Shown here one piece after another: positions 19,127-27,500 of a stretch of 62,796 nucleotides of DNA. This DNA is from Sphingobacterium thalpophilum (GTDB lineage Bacteria > Bacteroidota > Bacteroidia > Chitinophagales > Chitinophagaceae), in NCBI GenBank assembly GCA_945871875.1, contig CAMBYC010000002.1, positions 1-62,796 on the forward strand. The letters run 5' to 3'. Position 1 is the first letter of the stretch. Every line of letters starts with the position of its first letter. The position numbers were made by a program, and so were the translations under genes. The notes beneath the pieces were generated by a model. The model was not told the origin of the DNA, did not search any database, and saw nothing but the letters and a program-made list of their open reading frames with translations.

Positions 19127-19699
19127 TTATTTTCCGATAACCACTTTAGCATATCTGATAATCTTATCATTTAGATAATATCCCTTTTCTACTTCGTCTA
19201 TTACTTTACCAACCATATCTTCATTTGGAGCTGGAATCTCTGTAATTGCCTCATGAAAATCGGCGTCAAATGGTTTACCTATAGTTTCCATTTCTTTGAC
19301 GCCTTTCGACGATAAAGTGTTTTTTAGTTTATGAAAAACCAATTGTAACCCTTCTCTTATAATTGTAGGTTCTTCTGTTTTATACATCTGTTTTTCTGCC
19401 CTTGAACAATCATCAAGTACTTCCAACAATGACTTTATAACTTCTTGTCCAGCAGTTTGAGTATATTCAATTCTCTCTTTTGCACTTCTTCTTCTGAAAT
19501 TGTCAAATTCAGCATACAACCTCAAATATTTTTCTTTCTGCTCTTGCAATTCTTCTTTAATCTTACTCATTTCATTTAAAGTCTGTGACATTTCTTTTTC
19601 TTCAACTGTTTCAATACTTTCAACTGTTTCATCTGTATTTGACAATATTTCAGCATTTTGATCTTCTGAAGTTGTATTTTTCACTTCTTTTTCTTCCAT
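19127..19699 (-). CDS. grpE: nucleotide exchange factor GrpE
   Basis: 190 residues. An acidic, low-complexity N-terminus (~1-40) leads into a long coiled coil (~40-95, 'EELQEQKEKYLRLYAEFDNFRRR'), then the beta-wing domain with 'GKPFDADFHEAITEIPAP' and the classical ending 'GYYLNDKIIRYAKVVIGK'. GrpE releases ADP from DnaK. It heads the grpE-dnaJ operon and has a strong promoter upstream (19742-19770). No CIRCE-type inverted repeat is seen, so heat control may be by another route. Confidence 0.97.
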   Translation of the reverse strand: MEEKEVKNTTSEDQNAEILSNTDETVESIETVEEKEMSQTLNEMSKIKEELQEQKEKYLRLYAEFDNFRRRSAKERIEYTQTAGQEVIKSLLEVLDDCSRAEKQMYKTEEPTIIREGLQLVFHKLKNTLSSKGVKEMETIGKPFDADFHEAITEIPAPNEDMVGKVIDEVEKGYYLNDKIIRYAKVVIGK

Positions 19700-19741
19700 A
19701 TTTTACTTTTTTTGTCAGTATGATTAAATCAAAACACTTGC

Positions 19742-19770
19742 CAAACTTATTAATTAAGCCAAATTGTCAA
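19742..19770 (-). promoter_or_regulatory. grpE-dnaJ promoter
   Basis: On the - strand, TTG (19768-19770), an 18-base spacer, then TAAGTTTG (19742-19749): an exact fit to TTG-N17/18-TAnnTTTG. It leaves a leader of roughly 35 bases before grpE. Confidence 0.7.
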
Positions 19771-19803
19771 TAGAATTAATGTTTTTATGTTATTTTTTAT
19801 CTT

Positions 19804-20391
19804 TTAGGCTATCAATTTAAAAAATAGATACAATAAACTAAATACTATAAATATGAACCATCCCAATCCAATACTTAACAATCCAACCAACAGACCTATC
19901 CCCGCACCCAATAAGAAAAACAATTCTACATTGGTTTCAGGTGCCCAATTGATTGAAGAGAAACTTGCTTTACTTTCAATGATTGCTGCAATTTTATTTA
20001 GTTTCTTTTGTTGCTTTTTTGTGAATGTTTTTTCATGTTCTAAAGCATATTGATTTACAGCATCTTGAAATGTTTTTTTAATCTCTACAGGTTTTTGTGA
20101 TTCAATTTCAACTTCATGTTTAGCTAAATCAATGTTTATAAAACCTACTTCTTGTTGATTCAATTGTGTTTCAGGTATGTTTTTTGAAATTTCAAATGAT
20201 TTTGTGTTGAAATTATTGTTTTCTTGAGTGGCATCAGTTTTTTCTGTTTCTACATTTGATTGACTTCCTATAGCTGGGCCTTCTACTGCCGGTTTATAAC
20301 TAAAACCTTGATTTAATCGAGTGGTATTACAAGAACTAACCGTAAAAGTGATTGCTATAAAAGCAATCAATAATGTTTTTACATTACTCAT
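19804..20391 (-). CDS. hypothetical lipoprotein with C-terminal membrane segment
   Basis: Not recognised. 195 residues from the second ATG (20391); the first ATG at 20397 adds two residues. The N-terminus is a lipoprotein signal ending 'TVSSCN', with Cys as the acylation site. A polar, likely disordered middle carries a basic 'TFTKKQQKKLNKIAAI' helix. The last ~45 residues form a strongly hydrophobic Gly-rich double span ('LLGAGIGLLVGLLSIGLGW', 'FIFIVFSLLYLFF'). A lipid-anchored N-terminus plus C-terminal membrane hairpin is unusual. A -7 box (TACCTTTG, 20414-20421) lies just upstream, divergent from rlmI. Confidence 0.7.
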   Translation of the reverse strand: MSNVKTLLIAFIAITFTVSSCNTTRLNQGFSYKPAVEGPAIGSQSNVETEKTDATQENNNFNTKSFEISKNIPETQLNQQEVGFINIDLAKHEVEIESQKPVEIKKTFQDAVNQYALEHEKTFTKKQQKKLNKIAAIIESKASFSSINWAPETNVELFFLLGAGIGLLVGLLSIGLGWFIFIVFSLLYLFFKLIA

Positions 20392-20413
20392 ATTCATAAG
20401 TTTAAAATTTATG

Positions 20414-20421
20414 CAAAGGTA
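20414..20421 (-). promoter_or_regulatory. -7 box TACCTTTG
   Basis: Exact TAnnTTTG on the - strand, 16 bases before the first ATG of the hypothetical lipoprotein. No -33 TTG is seen at standard distance. Confidence 0.45.
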
Positions 20422-20449
20422 TTAGAAAATGATTCTTTTGTAAATTTAA

Positions 20450-20477
20450 TTGAAAGGTTTCTATATCAGTATATTTG
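20450..20477 (+). promoter_or_regulatory. promoter for rlmI
   Basis: TTG at 20450-20452, 17-base spacer, TATATTTG at 20470-20477. The ATG at 20482 is only four bases further on, so the transcript should be leaderless or nearly so. Confidence 0.65.
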
Positions 20478-20481
20478 TAGT

Positions 20482-21654
20482 ATGACAAGAGTTAGGTTAA
20501 GAAGAAAAATTGGGCATCGTGTATTGAATGGTCATCCTTGGATTTTTGGAAATGAGGTACAAGATGTAGAAGGCGATGTTACAGCTGGTGATATAGTATT
20601 AGTTGAAACGCATGATGGAAAGTTTGTTGGGCAAGGATACATTAATCCCCAGTCACAAATTTTAGTACGGTTGTTAACTCGTAAGAAAGCAGATGTTGTT
20701 AATGCAGATTTTTTTCTCAATAGAATTACGGAAGCATGGGCATATCGCCAAAAAATAGGTTATGTTGAAAATTGCAGGTTGATATTTGGAGAAGCAGATG
20801 AATTGCCGCAGTTGATTATAGATAAGTTTAATGATTATTTTGTTATCCAGACATTGGCTTTAGGGATAGACAAATGGAAGCCTGAGATTGTAATGGCATT
20901 GCAGTCTGTTTTTAATCCAAAAGGGATATTTGAACGCAATGATGTGCCTGTTAGGGAATTGGAAGGAATGGTCCAGCATAAAGGATTTTTATCGGCCCCA
21001 TTTGATACAAATATTCTGATTAAAGAAAATGGATTACAGTTTTATGTAGATGTCTTGAATGGTCAAAAAACGGGATATTTTCTTGATCAACAAGACAACC
21101 GGCGAGCCATTCAGCATATTGTAAAAGGGGCAGATGTATTGGGTGCTTTTTGCTATACTGGTACATTTGAATTGCATGCCGCCTTTTATGGAGCAAAGAA
21201 GGTTTTGGGATTAGATATTTCTGCTAATGCTATTGCTCAATGTGAGCGTAATGCCAAACTAAACGGTTTAGACCATATCTGTTCTTTTATGGAAGTAAAT
21301 GCTTTTGATGTATTAAAAGAATGGACTAAAGAAGGTAAGCAATGGGATGTGGTGATGTTGGATCCTCCATCTTTCACAAAAACTAGAGAAAATATTCAAA
21401 AAGCGATTACTGGATATAAAGAGATAAATTTAAGAGGAATGAAATTAGTTAAGCCTGGAGGTTTTTTGGTAACCTCTTCTTGTACAAATTTGATTCAGCC
21501 AGATTTGTTTATGGAAATTATTCAAATGGCTGCTAAAGATGCCAAAAGGAAATTAAGGCAAGTTGTTTTTCAAGCACAATCTGCAGATCATCCTATTGTA
21601 CCTGGATTAGAAAACACCCAATACTTAAAGTTTTTGATTGTTCAGGTAATGTAG
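20482..21654 (+). CDS. rlmI: 23S rRNA cytosine-C5 methyltransferase, RlmI family
   Basis: 390 residues. An N-terminal PUA domain (1-75) opens with 'GHPWIFGNEV', a THUMP-like middle follows, and the Rossmann methyltransferase (~185-390) has the SAM loop 'VLGAFCYTGTFELHAA', acidic 'GLDIS', and catalytic 'MLDPPSFTK'. A Cys in 'TSSCTNL' lies at the usual C5-methylation position. RlmI methylates C1962 of E. coli 23S rRNA; orthology here is by family. It stands alone with a near-leaderless promoter. Confidence 0.93.
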   Translation: MTRVRLRRKIGHRVLNGHPWIFGNEVQDVEGDVTAGDIVLVETHDGKFVGQGYINPQSQILVRLLTRKKADVVNADFFLNRITEAWAYRQKIGYVENCRLIFGEADELPQLIIDKFNDYFVIQTLALGIDKWKPEIVMALQSVFNPKGIFERNDVPVRELEGMVQHKGFLSAPFDTNILIKENGLQFYVDVLNGQKTGYFLDQQDNRRAIQHIVKGADVLGAFCYTGTFELHAAFYGAKKVLGLDISANAIAQCERNAKLNGLDHICSFMEVNAFDVLKEWTKEGKQWDVVMLDPPSFTKTRENIQKAITGYKEINLRGMKLVKPGGFLVTSSCTNLIQPDLFMEIIQMAAKDAKRKLRQVVFQAQSADHPIVPGLENTQYLKFLIVQVM

Positions 21655-21690
21655 AATTTCTAGAATTTGAATAGACTAAAATATTGGCTA

Positions 21691-22038
21691 TTATTTTTCG
21701 ATTTGAAATTTTCCAGATTCAATTACCCTTCCTGATGGATCCTTTAATTGGAATATGTAAATTCCTCTACTAAAGTTGGTTAAGTCTATTCTGTTGTGTG
21801 TGTTGATTTCGTTAAAATCTGCTACTTTTTTTCCGAGGAAATTAAAAACCAATAATGTATGGTTTTTTGATGAAATTTTTTGAATATCTATGTTTATAAA
21901 AGAGATAGCTGGATTTGGATAACAAGTTACAATTCTTGTAGAAGTAGGTGTTGTGTTTTCTACAAATCCTATAAATCGATTTGTTACTGAGGGTACAGTA
22001 ACAAATAAAAAGGTTATGAAGAGTAAAGATTTGATCAT
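21691..22038 (-). CDS. mini protein consisting of signal peptide plus T9SS type A domain
   Basis: 115 residues from the ATG at 22038 (a TTG at 22047 would add three). A signal segment ('IKSLLFITFLFVTV') is followed by ~20 residues of spacer and then directly by a complete type A sorting domain: 'CYPNPAISFINIDI', 'TLLVFNFLGKKV', 'NRIDLTNFSRGIYIFQL' and a last strand 'VIESGKFQIEK'. There is no room for a cargo domain. It may be a free-standing sorting module, a secreted peptide, or the remnant of a larger gene. Upstream sequence up to the peroxiredoxin terminator holds no continuation. Confidence 0.75.
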   Translation of the reverse strand: MIKSLLFITFLFVTVPSVTNRFIGFVENTTPTSTRIVTCYPNPAISFINIDIQKISSKNHTLLVFNFLGKKVADFNEINTHNRIDLTNFSRGIYIFQLKDPSGRVIESGKFQIEK

Positions 22039-22096
22039 GGGCAACAAATAGATTTTTTGAGTAGTTAGACATTTAACTTGTTAACAACTACAAAAT

Positions 22097-22145
22097 AAAT
22101 AAATATTCTAGCAGTGTAACGAATTTACTGCCAGAATATTTATTT
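22097..22145 (-). terminator. long-stem terminator after the peroxiredoxin gene
   Basis: Arms 22097-22115 and 22127-22145 pair over 19 bases with a single mismatch and an 11-base loop. It lies just after the peroxiredoxin stop on the - strand and is followed by a T-rich stretch in that direction. Confidence 0.7.
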
Positions 22146-22158
22146 TTTAACAATTTAT

Positions 22159-22629
22159 TTATTGAATTGATTCAAGTGTTTGTTTGATTGCATCGAAATT
22201 AGGTTGATCGCCAGCATTTTCTAAAACCTCAGCATATTGTATTGTACCAGCTGCATCGATTACAAAAGCAGATCTTTTAGATACACCTTTCATGTCAAAT
22301 ACAAAGGTATCATACAATGTTCCAAAAGTGGTGCTTACTTCTTTGTTAAAATCAGAAAGTAAGATAAAATTATAGTTTTGTTGTGCTTTAAAAGTTGCCA
22401 ATGTAAAAATTGAATCAACAGAAATACCCAAAACTGTAGCGTTTAAATCATTGTATGCCTGTAATCCATCTCTTACTGAACACAATTCGGCAGTACAAAC
22501 GCCTGTAAATGCTTGTGGGAAAAACAAAAGCACTACACTTTTTCCTTTAAAATCGCTAAGTGCTACTTTGTTCTTGTCACTGTCAAATAAACTGAAATCT
22601 GGTGCTGCTTGACCTACTGCAATACTCAT
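22159..22629 (-). CDS. peroxiredoxin (AhpC/TSA family)
   Basis: 156 residues. The thioredoxin fold starts 'GQAAPDFSLFDSD'. The active site 'PQAFTGVCTAEL' gives peroxidatic Cys45 in the P-x-x-x-T-x-x-C arrangement, and Cys50 is a possible resolving partner. 'AFVIDAAGTIQYAEV' is the usual later strand. It reduces H2O2 or organic peroxides in the cytoplasm using thiols. It is close to AhpE/atypical 2-Cys types; exact subclass not certain. A -7 box TATCTTTG lies 21 bases upstream of the start. Confidence 0.92.
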   Translation of the reverse strand: MSIAVGQAAPDFSLFDSDKNKVALSDFKGKSVVLLFFPQAFTGVCTAELCSVRDGLQAYNDLNATVLGISVDSIFTLATFKAQQNYNFILLSDFNKEVSTTFGTLYDTFVFDMKGVSKRSAFVIDAAGTIQYAEVLENAGDQPNFDAIKQTLESIQ

Positions 22630-22649
22630 TTTGTATGTTTTTTAGATTG

Positions 22650-22657
22650 CAAAGATA
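22650..22657 (-). promoter_or_regulatory. -7 box TATCTTTG
   Basis: Exact TAnnTTTG on the - strand, 20 bases before the peroxiredoxin ATG. The -33 region falls in the heptad repeat and has no TTG. Confidence 0.45.
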
Positions 22658-22664
22658 GGGAAGT

Positions 22665-22713
22665 TAGTAGTAAGTAGTAAGTAGTTAGTATTAAGTAGTT
22701 AGTAGTAAGTTGT
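22665..22713. repeat. heptad tandem repeat
   Basis: Seven units in register: TAGTAGT, AAGTAGT, AAGTAGT, TAGTATT, AAGTAGT, TAGTAGT, AAGTTGT. Same family as 4024-4072 and 34374-34439. It lies in the divergent gap between the peroxiredoxin and the YdeI-CDGSH gene. Confidence 0.85.
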
Positions 22714-22799
22714 AAGGGATAGATTTTTTATTTACAATGTTTATCTTTAAGACTCAACGAAAATTCTCATTAATTTGCATATTACTAAATGTTGAAAAA

Positions 22800-23447
22800 A
22801 TGAATCCAATTGTAAATACATATTATGATAATGCAAAAAAATGGAATGAAGAATTAGAGAAATTGAGAACTATCGTTCTTGATTGCCAACTTATTGAAGA
22901 GTTGAAGTGGAAACATCCTTGTTACACCTTTAAAAATAGCAATATTGTAATAGTACATTCTTTTAAAGATTATTGTGCAATTGGTTTTTTTAAAGGGGCT
23001 TTATTAAATGATGCAAATGGTATTTTAATTCAGCAAACTGAAAATTCACAATCTGGAAGACAAATGCGTTTCACATCACTACAAGAGATAAATAATTTGG
23101 AAACTGTAATTAGAAGCTATATTTATGAGGCAATTGAAGTTGAAAAGGCTGGTTTAAAAGTGGATATGAAAAAAAGCACAAACTTTGATTTTCCTGATGA
23201 ATTGCTAAATAAGATGGAAGAGAATCCTATTTTTAAAACTGCATTTTTTGCTTTAACACCAGGTAGGCAACGAGCCTATAATTTATATTTTACAACACCA
23301 AAACTTGCAAAAACGAGAGAAACAAGGGTTGAAAAATACATTCATCAAATTATTAATGGGAGAGGTATAAATGATTGCACTTGCGGTCTTTCTAAAAAAA
23401 TGCCTTATTGCGATGGTTCACACAAGTTTATTTTAGACAAAAAATAA
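22800..23447 (+). CDS. YdeI/DUF1801 protein fused to a CDGSH iron-sulfur motif
   Basis: 215 residues from the ATG at 22800; the longer frame to 22737 has no support. Residues ~15-115 are a DUF1801-like fold ('EELKWKHPCYTFKNSNIVIV', 'CAIGFFKGALL'). Residues ~130-190 are the YdeI C-terminal part ('LTPGRQRAYNLYF'). The last 25 residues carry C193-x-C195-x2-S-x3-P-x-C204-D-G-S-H208, an exact CDGSH-type 2Fe-2S ligand set (three Cys, one His). CDGSH proteins bind a redox-labile 2Fe-2S cluster. YdeI is linked to envelope stress and peptide resistance in enterobacteria, with unclear biochemistry. The combined function is unknown. Confidence 0.85.
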   Translation: MNPIVNTYYDNAKKWNEELEKLRTIVLDCQLIEELKWKHPCYTFKNSNIVIVHSFKDYCAIGFFKGALLNDANGILIQQTENSQSGRQMRFTSLQEINNLETVIRSYIYEAIEVEKAGLKVDMKKSTNFDFPDELLNKMEENPIFKTAFFALTPGRQRAYNLYFTTPKLAKTRETRVEKYIHQIINGRGINDCTCGLSKKMPYCDGSHKFILDKK

Positions 23448-23453
23448 AATCCA

Positions 23454-23488
23454 TAATTCTTAACTCTTAATTCCTAATTCTTAATTCA
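23454..23488. repeat. heptad tandem repeat (TAATTCT type)
   Basis: Five units: TAATTCT, TAACTCT, TAATTCC, TAATTCT, TAATTCA. It fills the gap between two convergent stops, ending two bases from the PorP/SprF stop. Confidence 0.8.
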
Positions 23489-23490
23489 TA

Positions 23491-24519
23491 TTAGAATCTT
23501 GGGCATCTAACTTTATCTCTACTTGTATTAGGAGTTGGTAAAAAATTAATAAAGGACACAGAAAATTCAATACCACCAGTTCCCTGACTTGAAGTAATGT
23601 TTGGAGAAACGGTAATATCGTAACTAAGAGAAAAACTCAATGGTCTGAGGTCTAATTTAACAACAGGAGCAAATGCATCATTGTATCTATAAATAGTACC
23701 CGCATGGAAAACATTTCCAAGATCATCTCCATCTCCTAATTTGTGAGAAAACAGTAAACCAATAATTGCCATTTTATATTGTGCCTGTTTACTGTAGTCT
23801 GCATGAATGGTAATATAATTTAATCTGTCTGCATTGAGTTTTAACCCTCCTGAAAATACCATTTTGGGCAGGTGATTGATGTTTTTATAAAATGAATTGA
23901 CGGGTTTGTTGAAATGATGATAAGCAATACCACCAAAAATTAAATGTTGTTCATTTTCACCAAGTGTGGTATGAAAACTCATGCCAACGTTCATATCCAA
24001 AAAACTATAATTAGTATTAAACAATTCACCACTCGGTAAAGAACCATTATAGCTAAAACCATCATATTGGTTATTGGTAGAAATTCGAGAATAATCTATC
24101 TTTCTGCTTACTATGCCACCCATAAAACCTAGTGCCAAATAAGTATTACGATTGCCTGATAAAGATTTATGATAATTGATAGCAGGTAATAATTGATTTG
24201 ATGTTAATGCAACAGATCCGGCTTTGTCGGTAATAATCTGTAAACCTAAAGTCATGAAATCATCACCCTTGCCCACTGGTAGTTTCAAGTCTGCATTGAG
24301 AGAAGCCGTTTGATATGGTGTTGCCAAACTGTTCCATTGGTTTCTATATACACTTTGGATGCGATAATCTCCATTATACATTCCGGCAAATGAAGGATTC
24401 CTTAATAAAGAGGTTTCGTAAAATTGTGAAAAATGCAAATCCTGACCCCAAATATTTTGGTGTAAAGACAATTTTATAAACAGTAAAAAGTATATCAGTT
24501 TAGTTTTCTTAATCAACAT
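23491..24519 (-). CDS. PorP/SprF family T9SS outer-membrane protein (second copy)
   Basis: 342 residues with signal peptide. Family opening 'QDLHFSQFYETSLLRNPSFAGMYNGDYRIQSVYRNQWNS', then barrel strands, 'DLRPLSFSLSYDITVSPN' near the end and the terminal 'KVRCPRF'. It is third in a - strand operon after the lipoprotein and the PKD adhesin; the adhesin stop is 14 bases upstream. As in the first cluster (6321-11054), the order is adhesin then PorP, which suggests a cargo-specific partner. Confidence 0.93.
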   Translation of the reverse strand: MLIKKTKLIYFLLFIKLSLHQNIWGQDLHFSQFYETSLLRNPSFAGMYNGDYRIQSVYRNQWNSLATPYQTASLNADLKLPVGKGDDFMTLGLQIITDKAGSVALTSNQLLPAINYHKSLSGNRNTYLALGFMGGIVSRKIDYSRISTNNQYDGFSYNGSLPSGELFNTNYSFLDMNVGMSFHTTLGENEQHLIFGGIAYHHFNKPVNSFYKNINHLPKMVFSGGLKLNADRLNYITIHADYSKQAQYKMAIIGLLFSHKLGDGDDLGNVFHAGTIYRYNDAFAPVVKLDLRPLSFSLSYDITVSPNITSSQGTGGIEFSVSFINFLPTPNTSRDKVRCPRF

Positions 24520-24533
24520 TTTTTTATTAATTG

Positions 24534-27500
24534 TTATCTAGCCAACATTACGTCTCCTTTAAGGGTTACAGTTTTCCCATTGTCGCAGATTACATCTGCC
24601 ATATACACATATACGTCTGGTGGTAATTGTACTCCATTTAGTCTTCCATCCCAACCGGCAGATGGATTATTTAGGGTTGTAACTAATTTTCTATCAAAAA
24701 CCAATTGCCCCCAACGGTTAAAGATTCTGAAATAATTAATTTTTGTAGCTCCAGTTCCTCTAATGTAAAATACATCATTAACGCCATCTCCATTTGGTGA
24801 AAAAGTATTTGGAATAAATATATTTTCTGTACCACAATTTACTGAGATGATAATTTTGTCTTCGTTTGTGCAACCTCCAGCATTTGAAACTTTTATAGAA
24901 TATTCTGTTTTTGTTTTTGGTGTGATGAAAGGACTTGAACAATTGCTACAACTCAAATATATATCAGGAGACCATGAAATTGAGGTTACATCAGCCGAAA
25001 CATTTGCATTTAATCTATGTAAAATGCCAGCAGGTAATGAGAGGTCGTTTCCTGCATTAACAAGTGGGATTGGGAATACAGATATTTTTACAGAATCTTT
25101 TGTAACAAAGCATTTGTAAGCATCTGAACCGGTTACTACAAACATGGTTGTTTTACTTAATTTTGCTGTTGGAATTGATGAAGCTGGATTATTGATTTCA
25201 TTGGTTGGAAACCATTGGTACAATTGTGTTCCAGATGCATTTAATCGAATAGACTCACCCAAACAAATAGAATCAGGTAAAGAAGCTTTCACTTGTGAAG
25301 GTTGAATTACTTGAATGCGGATGGAATCTAGTTTTTCACAACCCTCTTTAGAAATGCCTTTTAACTTATACAATATAGTCGAATCTGGTTTTGCAAAAGG
25401 ATTGGCACAATTAAGGCAACTAAGATTTGTTGAAGGTAATTGCCATTCATATTTATCGGCTCCTGAGGGTTTTAATTGAATTGTTGCCCCTTTACAAATT
25501 AAACTATCTACACCTGCATCTGTTTTAGGAAGTGCATTAACAACAATATTTTTAAGTGATGTATCACTACAGCCATTACTGTTAAATGCGATAAACCTCG
25601 CTGTTAAAGTTCCTGGTGTTCGATATTGCGTAACATTAGGAATTAAAAAATTTGATGTTTCTCCATTGCCAAAATTCCAAGAGAAGTTTAGTTTAGAAGT
25701 ATCTGTTTTAATAATTATTCCTTTAAAGTTCATGAAGCCATTTTGACAAATACTATCATTAGATACGATTCCTATTTTTGGAGATGGAACTACTTTTATG
25801 ATTTTGGGGATTGTAATTGAATCTGTGCAATTGTTTTGAGAAGTAACCCTAAGTTTAACGGTATATATTCCTGTGTCTTTATAAAAGTGGGTCGGTGCTG
25901 GTCCATTTCCTTTGCCGCCATCTCCAAAATCCCAATTCCATGTTTGAAGAGATCCATTGGTATATGATTTATCAAAGAAATCGATTGTTCCATTGGTACA
26001 AAGTAGATTGGTTGCAACTCCAAAATCAGGTTTAAATCCTATTATTTTGAGTGTATCAATTGTACTATTTAATGTGTACCTACAACCTTTAATATCTTGA
26101 AGTGTTACTTCTGGCTGTAAATCAGTTGCTGCAGTATATAAATGAGATATTACAGGATCTTTGGTAATTATACTAGATCCATCTCTAAAGTTCCAAATTA
26201 AACTATCCGTATTGTTTGAAGATAATTTGAAATTAACAAGTGTAGGAATACAACCAATTGTGGGTGTAAATCTTAATTCCCCCATCGGTCCAAAAACTTT
26301 TATTGATTTTGTGGTTGAAGTGATGCAACCCCCTGGTGAAGTTACAGTCAATTTAGATGTATAATCTCCAGGAGCGGTATAAATATGGCTTGGAGTGTCT
26401 ATCAAAGAAATATCTCCATCTCCAAATTCCCATCTGATTTTTTGAACAAAACTGGAATTATTGGTGAATTTTACAATTAATGGAGGACAATTACCTATTG
26501 AATCACTAATATTAATTTTAGCAACAGGTGTATCAATTATTATAAAAGATGATTTTAAGATTGAATCTTTACAACCATATTTGTCAGTAATCAACAATTG
26601 TATATCATATTTTCCAGTTTTTATATATGAATTGATAGGGTTTTTTATAGTTGATGATTTCCCTTCACCCAATGTCCAATCGTAATTTGTAATTGCACCT
26701 ATTGACGATGAAATAAATTGTATAGGCTTTCCGGGGCATGAAATTGAATCATATACAGAAAAATTCGCTTTGGGATTAGATGCAATTATTAAACCATTTT
26801 TTGTTAAACTATCAACACAACCTACAACATCAGTAATAATTAATTTAACATCAAAAGAACCTGGTGAAAGATATTGATATTGATAAGCTGAATCTAAAGT
26901 TGTTGCAAATCCGCCATCACCAAAATCCCATTTTCGATTTGTAATTGCATTTTCACCATCAGATTTTGAACTGTCTCTAAAATTTACAATAATACCAACA
27001 CAACCAGTATTGTTTATTGCATCAAATTGTGCTTCGGGACCTCCAATTTTTATTTTTGAAGTAGTAGTGTCGCTACAGCCGTTTCTATCTGTAATTTTTA
27101 GTTGTATGGTATAAGTTCCTATATCATTAAATGCATAATCAACTTTCATTTGATTTTGTTGAAAATTACCTGTTCCCCAATTCCACTCATATTTTGAAAT
27201 TTGTGTATCAGTAGTAGTTGATGTAGAAGAAAATTGAATAGGCGTTTTTTTACACAATACGCTTTGAGTAATAGTGAAACCTGCTTTTTGATCTACTAAA
27301 GTTATTACCATAGTTTTTTTGGAAGAACAGCTACCGTTTAAACTGGTAAGTGTAACTGTATAAGTTCCAAAGGACGGAAAACTATGGATAGGATTTACTT
27401 CAGTACTGTTAATACTATTATCGCCAAAATCCCAATTTACAGATCCTGCATTAATAGATTTGTCGGTAAAGTTTACAGTTTTTCTGTTTATACATGAAAC

